Counted from the stretch's first letter, positions 26,789-36,589 are shown. The stretch is DNA of 64,000 nt from CAVSUZ01 sp963791885 (GCA_963791885.1 CAWBUL010000005.1:1426001-1490000); one strand, 5' to 3'. The notes: generated by a model from the sequence alone, not told the origin. Made by a program: numbers and translations.

Positions 26789-27562
26789 ATGGTCCTCTCT
26801 GGTGGTCCATTCTCCGACGCCCTCAATAACTCAATGGCGTTCAGCCCGAAACTCCGGCCGGCCCCGAAACGGTCCTGCTTCGTTTGCGAGGACCCTGGCC
26901 GGCAAGATGATTACCCAGTTCCGGTAGGAACCCATTTCATCTGGGACACGCTTTCACTCGTTGAAGGCATCCATCGGCCGGTCAGGGGCCGCTTCAAGAA
27001 AATTCTGGTCCCCCTCGGTGCACCGTTTCCGCAGCCACCGCAGGATGGCGGCGATCCGGATGAGTGGAAAATTATCACTGAGTCTCAAGTATGGCTTGAG
27101 GGGTTTAAGGACCACCCGCCGGCGTTGCGTGTATTGAGTATCAGTGGCGAACTGTCACTCAACGCAATGTCGACGACGTATAAGAATTTGACTTACAAGA
27201 AGGAAGCACAGGCCGGCCAGATCCCAATCGCACGTATTTGCGAATGCGTGCCCTACGAAAATTCGTATGGCCGCTTTGGTATTCCGGTGGTGGAGATAAT
27301 CGATTTCATCGACCGCGACGATGATAGGTTCGGGCGACCAATCATCCGGCCGCCATTGCCGATCCTTGGTTCGTCCTACGCTGAGCCGGCGAAGCTTCCG
27401 CCAGGCAACGACAACGGCCCGGAGGTGAAAATCGATATCCCACCTGCGACCAAGGACTCGCCGCCAGTGCCGGAGCCGGCAAAACCGCCGTCGCCCCCGG
27501 CGGTCAATGACGATCTGTTTGCCCGCTACCGTCCTGCCGGCGCCGGCCAGCGACCCTACTAA
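26789..27562 (+). CDS. Hypothetical replication-module protein (257 aa)
   Basis: ATG 26789 follows a GAAAGGAG. The N-terminal two thirds are mixed alpha/beta with one CxxC (SCFVCEDPGRQ); the last 60 residues are Pro-rich and acidic, ending DDLFARYRPAGAGQRPY. A flexible acidic tail is typical of single-stranded-DNA-binding proteins and the place in the gene order would fit one, but no OB-fold signature can be read. The function is not assigned. Confidence 0.55.
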   Translation: MVLSGGPFSDALNNSMAFSPKLRPAPKRSCFVCEDPGRQDDYPVPVGTHFIWDTLSLVEGIHRPVRGRFKKILVPLGAPFPQPPQDGGDPDEWKIITESQVWLEGFKDHPPALRVLSISGELSLNAMSTTYKNLTYKKEAQAGQIPIARICECVPYENSYGRFGIPVVEIIDFIDRDDDRFGRPIIRPPLPILGSSYAEPAKLPPGNDNGPEVKIDIPPATKDSPPVPEPAKPPSPPAVNDDLFARYRPAGAGQRPY

Positions 27563-27633
27563 AGAAGTTTTACCTGAAATAATTTGCGCGCCGGCCTGGT
27601 TGAGGGGACCGACGCGCAAAAGGGAGGACAGGT

Positions 27634-28560
27634 ATGAGTCGCTTCCATAATCGTTCCCTCGGACAGCATCAAGGGATTTCGTATCCGGCACGCTGGATGG
27701 CTGTTCGGTTGGGTGGCGACGGGGTTGCCAACGCTAGCGGTTTCTATGCCGCCCGGTGCCCAGCACACGCTGACGAACGTCCTTCCTTATCGCTACGCGA
27801 TACGCCGCACGGCCTTTATTTCAAATGTTATGGTGGCTGTGCATCGGTCGACGTCCGCGCGGCAATCCTGGAGCTGATGAGGTCCGGTGCATTCGCTGAG
27901 AAACGGGTGCCGGAGCCGGAGCCGGAAGCGGCGGTCAAGGATAAGATTGATCTGAGAGCCTGTGCGGCCCGCATCTGGCGTGAGAGCCAACCACTCGTCG
28001 GAACGATAGTGGAACATTATTTGCGACATCACCGCGGTATCTCCATCCCGTTGCCCAACGATGTCCTGCGGTTCCATCCGGCGTGCTGGCATACGGAGAG
28101 TGGCACCTACGCGCCGGCGATGGTTGCAGTTCTGCAGGACGTGACTGGCGAGAAGTGCGCGATTCAACGGACCTGGCTCGACGAGACCGGCAACAAGGCG
28201 GACCTGAAGCCAGCGCGTAAGTCTTTGGCGCCGACCACCGGCTGCGCCGTCCGCCTTCATGAGGTGAACGCGAAAGGCGAGTTGGCGATCGGCGAAGGCA
28301 TCGAGACGATGCTCGCCGCGACGCAGATCAGCGGCGTTCCCGGCTGGTCAGCACTGTCCGCGGTCGGGGTCGCCGGCATGGTCTTCCCGGAGACGGTCAA
28401 GGCGTTGGTCATCGCTGTTGACCGCGATCAGGTTGGTCAGCGGGCGGCTGACAACCTCCAAATGAAACTGCGGCGGCAAGGTTCGAAGATTGCAGTCGTA
28501 CAAGTCTTCCCTGCGGACGGCTGCAAGGATTTCAACGACCATCTGAGAATCACCGCATGA
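27634..28560 (+). CDS. Phage/plasmid primase with zinc finger and Toprim domain
   Basis: The 308-aa protein starts MSRFHNRSLGQHQGISYPAR after AGGAGGACAGGT. An N-terminal CHC2-like finger is visible (RCPAHADERPSLSL and CYGGC). The Toprim core follows: LAIGEGIETMLAATQ holds the catalytic Glu, and ALVIAVDRDQVGQRAA the DxD. It would lay down RNA primers for the island's replication. Its stop overlaps the next gene's ATG (ATGA). Intact. Confidence 0.82.
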   Translation: MSRFHNRSLGQHQGISYPARWMAVRLGGDGVANASGFYAARCPAHADERPSLSLRDTPHGLYFKCYGGCASVDVRAAILELMRSGAFAEKRVPEPEPEAAVKDKIDLRACAARIWRESQPLVGTIVEHYLRHHRGISIPLPNDVLRFHPACWHTESGTYAPAMVAVLQDVTGEKCAIQRTWLDETGNKADLKPARKSLAPTTGCAVRLHEVNAKGELAIGEGIETMLAATQISGVPGWSALSAVGVAGMVFPETVKALVIAVDRDQVGQRAADNLQMKLRRQGSKIAVVQVFPADGCKDFNDHLRITA

Positions 28561-30366
28561 GCGAGAGCACTCAGACGCCTCCATTGCCGGCCGACCCCCT
28601 ACGCGACCTGATTGTACGTGTCACAGCTGATGTGAAGGTCGCCTACGATAAGAGCGTGATCACTGCGTTGGTCGAACTGGAGCGACGTGAGCCTGGCCCC
28701 TTCGTTGTAATTTACAATGCGTTGAAGAAGTGCCCCAACTTCATCGCCGGTTGTTCAATAAACTAATGGACGCTGAGCGGTTGGCAACTTCTTCAGTGAT
28801 TGCTGATCCGGAAGATGTTGCAACAGCCTTAGTCAGATTGTCTGGATCAGCTAATCTCTACTTCATTGCTGAAGGCACGGATACCGTTTATGCCGACGTC
28901 GAGATTGACGGCCACCTGATGACATTGCCGGTGGCGAAGAGTTCTCGGGTTTCACCGCTGGCTCGTTGGGCGCTTCTATGATGAATACAACCGGGCGCCG
29001 AACCGCGAAGCGTTCAAGAACGCGATTGATACTATCGAGGCGCGCGCGATCAAAAACAAGGTTGTTTTGCCAGTCCACGTCCGACGCGGCTACCACAACG
29101 GCAAACTCTACCTCGACCGGGGATCAGAGGACTTCGATGCTATCGAGGTTGACGCTAACGGATGGCGGACCGTTCCACACGCAGCAATTAAGTTCATCCG
29201 CCCCTCTGCCAATGCCGGTGTACTGCCTATTCCCGAGAAGGGTGGTCACATCGATGATCTGCAGAAATTCATAAACTTGGCCGAGAGCCGGGATTTTGAT
29301 CTGTTCGTTGCGTTCATCCTGAGTTGCTATTTAGTAGATGGGGAATTTCCGCTCGGGCTTCTGCTCGGCCCACATGGGAGTGCGAAAACTACAGCGCTGA
29401 AACGTGCTTGCGCTCTGATCGACCCGATCTTGAAAGACCCCCCTGGTCCCGCTCGTGTGAACCAGGATGTCATGGTCAACGCGCAAACTTCGCATGTGCA
29501 ACCAATGGATAACGTCAAATTTATCAGCGTTGAGCGGTCAGGAATTCTTTGTCGAATGCTGACCGGTGGACAAGAGCGGAGTTCGAACATACTACACGAA
29601 TGCCGACTCATTTATTCTCGACGCTCACAAGCCTGTCATCATGAGTACGACCATCATGGTGGTGACGGAAACTGATCTTGCCGACCGAACGATTCTGCTC
29701 CGCTCAGGCGCAGCGTTTGAAGACGCAAATGCGAGTGCGCGCAAGTCCAAGAAGCAAGTTGATCGTGAGTTTGGAGCAGCGTGGCCTAAGTTGCTCGGTT
29801 GCATACTAGATGGCGTTTCTGCCGGTCTTCGTAATGCTGGAACGGAGCCGATTGAGCCGTTGCCCCGGCTGGCCGATGCAGCAATCTGGACCTGGCAGTG
29901 CGAACCGGGATTGGGCTGGGAACAAGGGCGGATACTGACATCGTGGAATGAAGCAATCAAAGAGGTCGCCAAAGACATCGCTGAGTTAGACCCGGTTGCT
30001 GCTGCCGTGGTGTCCCTCGTGGAGTCTCTCACGGCGGATCACCCCGCGTGGACGGGCACGGTAGCGGAGTTGCTGAACACACTCGCGACGAAGACCACTC
30101 GCAGGGTCATCAATACACATGATTGGCCGACCAACGCCGCGGCCTTGGGCCAGAGACTTCGAGCGCTCACCTCCGTGTTTTCGAATAACGGTGTCTCCAT
30201 ACAATTTAACCGCAACGAAGCCGCTCGATCGGTGACGCTTCGGGCGGTCGGAAGGACCGCCAATGGCGGCAATGGGCAGGACACCACCTCGGCGCCGGCG
30301 CCGTCGTCCGCTCCATCCAACCCGCCGAACTGGGTCGCGGCTTTCGACAAGGGAACCAAGCCATGA
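28557..30366 (+). pseudogene. Phage/plasmid replicative ATPase (VirE/D5-like), three frameshifts
   Basis: The sequence is coherent only if the frame is changed about three times: 28557 to about 28740, to about 28960, to about 29560, then to 30366. The third segment has Walker A GLLLGPHGSAKTTALKRA, and the fourth has the sensor region HKPVIMSTTIMVVTETDLAD and WTWQCEPGLGWEQGR. This is the ATPase/helicase usual in such replication modules, about 600 aa when whole. Its position between the primase and the polymerase supports the role. It is broken as given, or the contig has several indel errors. Confidence 0.65.
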
Positions 30367-30371
30367 CCCGG

Positions 30372-30512
30372 ACACCCTCTTTCTCTCCAGCGGCCCCAAA
30401 CTTCTTAAAAAGTGCTGTCATTCCGTCAGGCCCGTCATCGGAACGTTACGATGACGGGCCTGACGGAATGACAGCACTTGTCGAAAGAACTTTGGGGCCG
30501 CTGGAGAGAGAA
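30372..30512. repeat. Large palindrome with 29-bp perfect stem
   Basis: Arms 30412-30440 and 30449-30477 are exact inverted copies around an 8-base loop. The symmetry continues imperfectly outward through the ccagcggccccaaa motif and its complement, to about 70 bp per arm. It sits between two genes of the replication module. A half copy lies next to the att scar. It could be a bidirectional terminator, a MITE or an origin-like structure. Confidence 0.8.
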
Positions 30513-30538
30513 CGTGGCTCACCGTCGAGAGAGAGCGC

Positions 30539-33232
30539 GTGACGATCGCTCGTCCCCCTCATACCGTGCTCTATCTCGACTTTGAGACCCATAGCGCGCT
30601 CGACCTCGAGCTGGTCGGCGCCCGGACCTACGCCGAACACCCTTCGACCCAGGTGCTGATGCTGGCCTGGGCGGTCGGTGACGACCCGGTCCAGCTCTGG
30701 ACTCCGTCCGATGCGGACATGCCGGAGGCGCTGTTCGCCGCCGCGGTGCGGCCCGAGGTCCGGTTCGTCGCTCACAACTACCAGTTCGATCACGCGATCT
30801 GGCACACGATCATGGTCGCCCGGTTTGGCTGGCCTGAAGTGCCACTGTCCCGTTGGGACTGCACCAGCTTCCGCGCTCGCCTGGCCCGCCTTCCGGCTGG
30901 TCTCGATGAAGCCGCCAAGGCGTCGGGCCTGCTGCAGCGGAAGGACCCTGTCGGCAAGAAGCTGATCCGTCTGATCGCCCGGAGCCCGGACCCTTACCAG
31001 GTGCTGACCGGCGCGCGGTGGGAGTGGTTCAAAGGCTATGCCCGCCAGGACATCGAGGCGTTGCGAGCGCTCGACCGGACGGTGCCCGCGATGTCAGAGG
31101 CTTGGCGCCCGCTGTTCGAGCTGGACTTCGCGATGAACGCCGCCGGCATGCCGGTCGATCGCGACGCGGTGGCCAGGCTGATCACCGTTCGCGACGCCGA
31201 GAACGGCCGGTTGTCTCATGTCTTCAAGCGGCTGGCCGGGGACGGTGACCTGACCTCACCAAAGCAGGTCGCCAAGGTCAGGGCCAAGCTGATCGATCTC
31301 GGGGTCGTTCTGCCGAACCTGCAGCGGGAAACCCTTGAGGATTGGCTCGAGCAGAACCTACAGCGCCACGACCTGGCGGCGCAAATGATCCGCAACCGGC
31401 TGGAAAGTTCCCACAGCTCCGATGCCAAGCTGGACCGGATTATTGCCGCCGCGGCGGAGACCGGACGAGTGCGCGACACTTTCATCCTGCACGGCGCGCA
31501 TACCGGTCGCTGGGCCGGTCAAGGCTCACAGCTGCAGAACCTGCCACGCGGCACACTGGACGATCCGGAGGCGATGCTGGCGGCGTTGCTCGACCGCGCC
31601 GAGGGAATTGCCGCCGGCACGGTGGACTCGCTGATCGATCCCGGCTGGCCGGTCTCCATCAAAGAGGCGATCGCTGGCTGCCTGCGGGCGCTGTTCAAGG
31701 CGCCGGACGGCTGGGTGTTCGTTTCCATCGACCTCGGCCAGATCGAACATCGCGTGCTGTGCTGGCTCAGCGGTCAGGACGACAAGCTCGACCTCTATCG
31801 CCGCGGTGAGGATGTCTACATCGCCGAAGCGGACGGACTGGGATCTGACAGCCGTGATTTGGGAAAGTTGTTCACGTTGTCCGCCGGCTATGGCGGGTCC
31901 GGCAACGTCATGCTCACGCGGGCACCTGGCTTCGGTGTCGTGTTGTTACCGGAAGAGGCCGACGAGAAGACCGCGCAGTGGCGCGAGAACAACGCCGCGA
32001 TCGTCGATTTCTGGTACGAGTTGATTCACTATCTGCACGCCGTCGTTGCGGCGCCCGCCGATCCGGTGCCGGTCATCTTCCGCTGTTTCCGCATCTGGCG
32101 CGACGAAGCAATACTGTTCGTCCAGCTGCCATCCGGGCGCTGCCTGAAATATCGCGACCCACGGCTGGCGTTGGATGATTACGGCCGCCTGACGCTCAAG
32201 GTGCGGCTGCCAAAGCACAAGCAGCTGCTCGACGTCTCGTTATGGCACGGTGCGGCGGTGGAGAACGTCACCTCCGCGATCGCCACCGACATCCTGATGG
32301 CGAACATGGTGCAGCTATCCCAGGACGGTGTGTTCCTGGTCGGCACGATCCACGACCAGATCGTCGCACTCGCGCCGGTCGAACACGCCGAAGCGATCCG
32401 CGATCACATGCTCGCCGTGGCGAAGGTCGCACCGGTTTGGGCGACCGACCTGCCGCTGGCCGCCGATGTCTTCGTCAATACGCGCTTCATCAAGCCGGCG
32501 AAGCGGCCGGCGCACGCGCCCTTGGCGCCGTCGGCAGCGGAACGGTGGATGCATTGCGCGGGCTCGGTGGCAGCCGAACAGCTGGTCGAGAAAGGTGCCG
32601 AATCCGCGTTCGCCCTCGAAGGCACCGAAGCGCATCGGATCTTCGCCGCCTGCCTCGAGCGCGACCGCGACCCGACAGAGTTCACCGATGATCTGTATCT
32701 GGTCGAGCCACTGCGGCATGCGCTGACGATCACGCGCGACATTATCGCCGGGCGAACCTTCAAGGTGGAGCTGCGGCTCGACGCGCTGCCCGGCATCGCC
32801 AAGGTATGGGGCACCTGTGATGTCCTGATCCTCGACCAACACGATCGGGTCGTCGCGATCATCGATCTGAAATTCGGCGCCAAGGTTGTGGTCGAACCCG
32901 ACGCGCTGCAGGTGCAAATCTATGCTCTGCTGGCGGCGCAGCAGTATGGCTGCCCGCCCGCCGGGATCGATCTTCATATCGTGCAGCCACGGCGCCTGCA
33001 TATGCGCGGTCTGCACCGCATGCATCACGTCTCGACCGCTGATCTCGACCGCCTGTTTCTCCGGCTGGAGAAAGCCGTACAGGCCACCGAAGACCTGGCC
33101 GCGCCAAGGATCGCCGGCGAGTGGTGCCGCTTCTGTGCGGGCCGCCTGGACTGCCCAGCGGCGCAACAAGCAAGAGCCAGGTCGACGCCGCGGCAGCTGG
33201 TCAATCCGTTCACCAGCAGGGGTTTCGCATGA
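30539..33232 (+). CDS. Family-A DNA polymerase fused to DUF2800 Cas4-like nuclease
   Basis: The 897-aa protein (GTG 30539, after GAGAGAG) has three parts. Residues 1-180 are a DEDDy 3'-5' exonuclease: Asp14 and Glu16 in YLDFETHS, Asp84 in AHNYQFDH, and Tyr167 to Asp171 in YARQD. Residues 185-650 are a polymerase: motif A SIDLGQIEHRVL (Asp398), motif B RDLGKLFTLSAGYG, motif C HDQIV (His605, Asp606; Gln where Glu is usual). Residues 660-897 are DUF2800: PSAAERWMHC, EGTEAH, GTCDVLI, IDLKFG, and a C-terminal CRFC-x5-C that with Cys673 could hold an Fe-S cluster as in Cas4/AddB. In related phages these are usually separate genes. Its stop overlaps the helicase start. Confidence 0.85.
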   Translation: MTIARPPHTVLYLDFETHSALDLELVGARTYAEHPSTQVLMLAWAVGDDPVQLWTPSDADMPEALFAAAVRPEVRFVAHNYQFDHAIWHTIMVARFGWPEVPLSRWDCTSFRARLARLPAGLDEAAKASGLLQRKDPVGKKLIRLIARSPDPYQVLTGARWEWFKGYARQDIEALRALDRTVPAMSEAWRPLFELDFAMNAAGMPVDRDAVARLITVRDAENGRLSHVFKRLAGDGDLTSPKQVAKVRAKLIDLGVVLPNLQRETLEDWLEQNLQRHDLAAQMIRNRLESSHSSDAKLDRIIAAAAETGRVRDTFILHGAHTGRWAGQGSQLQNLPRGTLDDPEAMLAALLDRAEGIAAGTVDSLIDPGWPVSIKEAIAGCLRALFKAPDGWVFVSIDLGQIEHRVLCWLSGQDDKLDLYRRGEDVYIAEADGLGSDSRDLGKLFTLSAGYGGSGNVMLTRAPGFGVVLLPEEADEKTAQWRENNAAIVDFWYELIHYLHAVVAAPADPVPVIFRCFRIWRDEAILFVQLPSGRCLKYRDPRLALDDYGRLTLKVRLPKHKQLLDVSLWHGAAVENVTSAIATDILMANMVQLSQDGVFLVGTIHDQIVALAPVEHAEAIRDHMLAVAKVAPVWATDLPLAADVFVNTRFIKPAKRPAHAPLAPSAAERWMHCAGSVAAEQLVEKGAESAFALEGTEAHRIFAACLERDRDPTEFTDDLYLVEPLRHALTITRDIIAGRTFKVELRLDALPGIAKVWGTCDVLILDQHDRVVAIIDLKFGAKVVVEPDALQVQIYALLAAQQYGCPPAGIDLHIVQPRRLHMRGLHRMHHVSTADLDRLFLRLEKAVQATEDLAAPRIAGEWCRFCAGRLDCPAAQQARARSTPRQLVNPFTSRGFA

Positions 33233-34575
33233 AGCGACCCCGCTCGGATCTGCATCCGTATCAGCGCGAAGCCATCGAATTCCTCAAAGCCGAGGCCGCC
33301 CGGCAGCTGATTGCGCTGATGGGCTCCGGCAAGACCACCGTCGCCGAGCACACGATCGCCGAGCTGAAGGCGGCAGGGTTGCTGCAACATCCTGCCCTGG
33401 TCGTGGCGCCTTTGCTGATCGCCGAGACCGTTTGGCAGGCCGAAGCCGCACTCTGGGAAGACACCGCCGGCCTGACGGTGGAATTGATCATCGGCACGCC
33501 GAAGCAGCGTTTGGCTGCGCTGGACCGGCCGGCCGATCTCTATGTGACCAATTACGACAACATCAAATGGCTGGCCGGCGAGATCGTCACGCGCCGGATG
33601 ATGCTCTCGGTGCTGATCGCCGACGAAGCCAGCAAGATCAAAAACCCGGAAGCGCGTCGCACCAAGATCATGCTGGCGCTTGGCGGTCTGGCGCAACGTC
33701 GCTGGACACTGACCGGAACGCCCCGGGGACGCTCGCTCCTCGATGTCTGGGGACCGGCCCAGATGGTCACCGGCGGCATCGCATTTCCAGCTTTCTATTC
33801 CTGGCGCGCGGCCAACTTCTTCACCAACGATATCTATGAGCGGAATTGGTTTCCACGCGCGGGCGTCGAGCGAGCGATTACCGAGCAGCTACGGCCGTTC
33901 ACCTACGTGGTCGACCAGGCGGCGCTGAATACAAGGCCACCGGTGGTCGAGATCGTGCACAGCGTGCCGCTCGATCCGGAGTCCGCGGCGATCTACCAGG
34001 CGCTCGACACCGGCGGCACGACCAACGCCGTCGCCGCCAAGGTCGCCCAAGGGCTGTTGCCGGCCAGCGAGATGGCGATCGTCACCAAGCTGCAGCAGGT
34101 CTGCAGCGGTGCGTCGTACAACGACACCGGGACATGGACCCGGCTGCATGATCGCCGGCTCGACATGCTGGGAGAAATCCATGCCGGCCACGACAAGCCG
34201 ACCCTGGTGTTCATCGGCTACAAGCACGAGCTCGAACGCATCAGGGAACGCTTTCCCTACGCCCGCGAACTGACCTCCGCCCTGATCGAGCCGTGGAATC
34301 GCGGTGAGATCGAGATGCTGGTCGCGCATCCCGCCAGCGCAGGACACGGCATCAATCTGCAAGGCGGCTCCGACACCATCGTCTGGTTCTCGCTGCCCTG
34401 GTCTGCCGAATTGTTCGCGCAGGGCAATGCGCGGATTGCCCGTCAGGGTCAGCGGAGCCGCACCGTCACCATTCACCTGATCACCGCGCCGGGGCGGATC
34501 GACGAGATCGCGCTGCGCGTCGTGCACGCCCGCATCGCCGACCAAAACCGAGTGATCGCCGCACTGCAAACCTGA
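33229..34575 (+). CDS. SNF2-type superfamily 2 helicase
   Basis: ATG 33229 overlaps the polymerase stop (ATGA). The 448-aa protein starts MKRPRSDLHPYQREAIEFLK. It has Walker A IALMGSGKTT, motif II LIADEASKIKN, motif III-like RRWTLTGTPRG, and C-terminal motifs HPASAGHGINLQGGSD and QGNARIARQGQRSRTV. This is the phage SNF2/DEAD helicase found in polymerase-DUF2800 replication modules. It probably remodels DNA during phage or island replication. Complete and in frame. Confidence 0.87.
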   Translation: MKRPRSDLHPYQREAIEFLKAEAARQLIALMGSGKTTVAEHTIAELKAAGLLQHPALVVAPLLIAETVWQAEAALWEDTAGLTVELIIGTPKQRLAALDRPADLYVTNYDNIKWLAGEIVTRRMMLSVLIADEASKIKNPEARRTKIMLALGGLAQRRWTLTGTPRGRSLLDVWGPAQMVTGGIAFPAFYSWRAANFFTNDIYERNWFPRAGVERAITEQLRPFTYVVDQAALNTRPPVVEIVHSVPLDPESAAIYQALDTGGTTNAVAAKVAQGLLPASEMAIVTKLQQVCSGASYNDTGTWTRLHDRRLDMLGEIHAGHDKPTLVFIGYKHELERIRERFPYARELTSALIEPWNRGEIEMLVAHPASAGHGINLQGGSDTIVWFSLPWSAELFAQGNARIARQGQRSRTVTIHLITAPGRIDEIALRVVHARIADQNRVIAALQT

Positions 34576-34587
34576 AACGGAGGAGCC

Positions 34588-35184
34588 ATGAGCGACCGCC
34601 AGTTGAATCTGCCGTTGGCCGGCCTCGGTCGGGATTACCGCAAAGACGCTGCATTGCGACCGCAACCAACGCGTGACGGGCCGGACGACTGGACCACGCC
34701 ACCGTGTCTCTGTCGCGCCGCCAGCCGTTACGTGGTGCCGCTGCTGCCGCCGGGCGGGCTTTGGGAACCCGCCCCCGGTGCCGGGGCTCTGGCGCAGGCA
34801 CTGCGGAGCACCGGACGTAACGTCGTCATCACCATCGGCAACTTCATGACCACCCGAACACCATGCGACGCGCGTATTGCGTTCACCAATCCGCCGTTCA
34901 ACCAACTCGGCAAGTTCATCGATCGTATGCTGTATCTGCTCGATACCGGGCGGCTTGATGCTGCAGTGCTACTGCTGCGAAATGATCATCTGAGCGCGGA
35001 AAGCCAGCGACCGCCACGCACGCGGATCAACGCTCTGCAACGCGCCGGTATCGAAATTCGCTGCTGCTGGCGACCGCGTTGGATACCAGGCACCAAGAAG
35101 AACGGACGGTTCACCTGTAGTTGGCTGGTGTGGGGCATCGAGCCGCGTGCGCCGATCCTGTTGAAGAAAAAGGACGTGGCATGA
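34588..35184 (+). CDS. DNA N6-adenine methyltransferase-like protein
   Basis: ATG 34588 follows GGAGG. The 198-aa product has a SAM motif I-like LWEPAPGAGALAQAL and the catalytic motif TNPPFNQL (NPPF) of adenine-N6 methyltransferases. The C-terminal part lacks an obvious target-recognition domain, as in short phage Dam-like enzymes. It may modify island DNA to escape host restriction. No restriction endonuclease is adjacent. Confidence 0.72.
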   Translation: MSDRQLNLPLAGLGRDYRKDAALRPQPTRDGPDDWTTPPCLCRAASRYVVPLLPPGGLWEPAPGAGALAQALRSTGRNVVITIGNFMTTRTPCDARIAFTNPPFNQLGKFIDRMLYLLDTGRLDAAVLLLRNDHLSAESQRPPRTRINALQRAGIEIRCCWRPRWIPGTKKNGRFTCSWLVWGIEPRAPILLKKKDVA

Positions 35185-35462
35185 CCGATCACGCTGAAAT
35201 GGGCGACCGCGACGACAAAATCCTCGATGCCGAAATCATGCGAGTGTGTGACGAGCTGACTGGCATGATGTTGAATGAGTTTGAACTCCCACCGGCGCGT
35301 GAAAAAGAACTTCGCAATCACGTCTGCGAAGCAATCGGTGGTTTATTCCGTAACATGGTATTTGAATCGGCGTGTCTACGCAGAGCGCACGAACGCGGCG
35401 GCTCAGCGGCAGCGAACCAAGTGATCAAAGATTTTATTCGTCAGCATGAGAAGGAATCGTGA
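35181..35462 (+). CDS. Hypothetical protein (93 aa)
   Basis: ATG 35181 overlaps the methyltransferase stop, so translation is coupled. The product is acidic and helical: MTDHAEMGDRDDKILDAEIM, with FELPPAREKELRNHVCEAIG in the middle and HEKES at the end. No family is recognised. Confidence 0.55.
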   Translation: MTDHAEMGDRDDKILDAEIMRVCDELTGMMLNEFELPPAREKELRNHVCEAIGGLFRNMVFESACLRRAHERGGSAAANQVIKDFIRQHEKES

Positions 35463-35499
35463 AAGCGAGTTTGTGAACGCTAACCGAAGGGGGACGAAC

Positions 35500-35823
35500 A
35501 TGGACGATACGGTCACCATCACTGCCACAGCGTTGCGCCTGTTGGTGCGCGCCGGGTTCGAAGTTCTGGCCGCGCAGGAGGCGGAGCTCGAGGCCCTGGA
35601 GGCCGAGGAGGGTGACGGCCCGGAATCAGCGGAGTGGCTCGAGGGCAAGGCCGGCTTCGAGGCCCTGATTGCCGCGGTCACCGTCGCCAAGACGCTGTTG
35701 AACGAGGCTGAGGAGCAACATCGCATAGACATCACGCCGTTGGCGATCGCTGTGCTGAAGAGTCCGGAGTTCGACGTACGGGTACGCGCTGCGCTCGACG
35801 CATTGCCGGACCAGGAAAACTAA
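35500..35823 (+). CDS. Hypothetical acidic protein (107 aa)
   Basis: I start at ATG 35500, with GGGGGA upstream. The chain MDDTVTITATALRLLVRAGF is followed by a Glu-rich helix (QEAELEALEAEEGDGPESAE) and ends LDALPDQEN. Probably helical. It lies in the same direction as the replication genes. No family is recognised. Confidence 0.5.
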   Translation: MDDTVTITATALRLLVRAGFEVLAAQEAELEALEAEEGDGPESAEWLEGKAGFEALIAAVTVAKTLLNEAEEQHRIDITPLAIAVLKSPEFDVRVRAALDALPDQEN

Positions 35824-35853
35824 TCCCTTGAACATCAAACAATGAGGCACACA

Positions 35854-36123
35854 ATGAAACGCGAGTTTGGCCACAAGCCGAAGAAGCTCATGTACAAGCC
35901 CCGCCCAATTGCGCCGATCATCACCGTCATGGGGCGTGACTACCATGCGCAGCTACAGGACGGGGAGCTGCGCATAACCCGGCTAGCCGACGAGATGGAG
36001 CGTGTGACGACATGGAGTGCTGATTCGCTGTTCACCGAAATTGAGCTGGCAATCGATCTGGCGTGCACACGGATTTTCCGTGATCTGCCGGCCGACGAAG
36101 CCGAAACGGAGGAGGCTGCATAA
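35854..36123 (+). CDS. Hypothetical protein (89 aa)
   Basis: ATG 35854 is preferred over ATG 35842 because a GAGG lies before it. The sequence is basic at the start (MKREFGHKPKKLMYKPRPIA) and acidic at the end, with GRDYHAQLQDGELRITRLAD between. Its TAA overlaps the next gene's ATG (TAATG). Function unknown. Confidence 0.5.
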   Translation: MKREFGHKPKKLMYKPRPIAPIITVMGRDYHAQLQDGELRITRLADEMERVTTWSADSLFTEIELAIDLACTRIFRDLPADEAETEEAA

Positions 36124-36587
36124 TGTTGTCTCTCAAACTGCTGCAAGATATCGATGACGTACTAAACCAGCTGATCGGGGAGGGCTCACCCCCGGAGCTG
36201 GTCCAGCGGGCGCGCACGCTGCGCAGGCAGCTTCCCGGCGTCATGACCTGGGTCCAAAGCCGGGACGCGGAGATAACCCGCGTGCTGCAGGAAATTGATC
36301 GTCACCATCAGGCGTGGGCCGGCAGGGAACAGGAGAGGGCGGCCCTGAGAGAACTTTACCTCAAGTCTATGGCCCCGACCGGTGCGGCCATGTACCTCCT
36401 GTGCTGGATCATGGCTCATAACCATTGGCGGACGTTCTGGTTGGTCGGACCGTTCGATGGGCTGGCAGCTGCCGATCAATGGGCCAAGGACTACCTCGAG
36501 GATGACACGTGCTTCCCCGTCGAGTGGAGCGGCGACCCGGCAGATATCCGGGTACTGTCACCAAATCCGGTGGAAGGGTTGTTGTGA
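36123..36587 (+). CDS. Hypothetical protein (154 aa)
   Basis: ATG 36123 overlaps the preceding stop by one base. The N-terminal 70 residues are helical and charged (DIDDVLNQLIGEGSPPELVQ); the second half is richer in aromatic residues (YLLCWIMAHNHWRTFWLVGP). It is the last plus-strand gene of the island's operon-like run. No family is recognised. Confidence 0.52.
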   Translation: MLSLKLLQDIDDVLNQLIGEGSPPELVQRARTLRRQLPGVMTWVQSRDAEITRVLQEIDRHHQAWAGREQERAALRELYLKSMAPTGAAMYLLCWIMAHNHWRTFWLVGPFDGLAAADQWAKDYLEDDTCFPVEWSGDPADIRVLSPNPVEGLL

Positions 36588-36589
36588 TA

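Noticed and set aside
26789..27562. DUF2815-type single-strand-binding protein
   Set aside because: Gene order would fit, but the sequence lacks readable DUF2815 or OB-fold motifs, so it is left as hypothetical.
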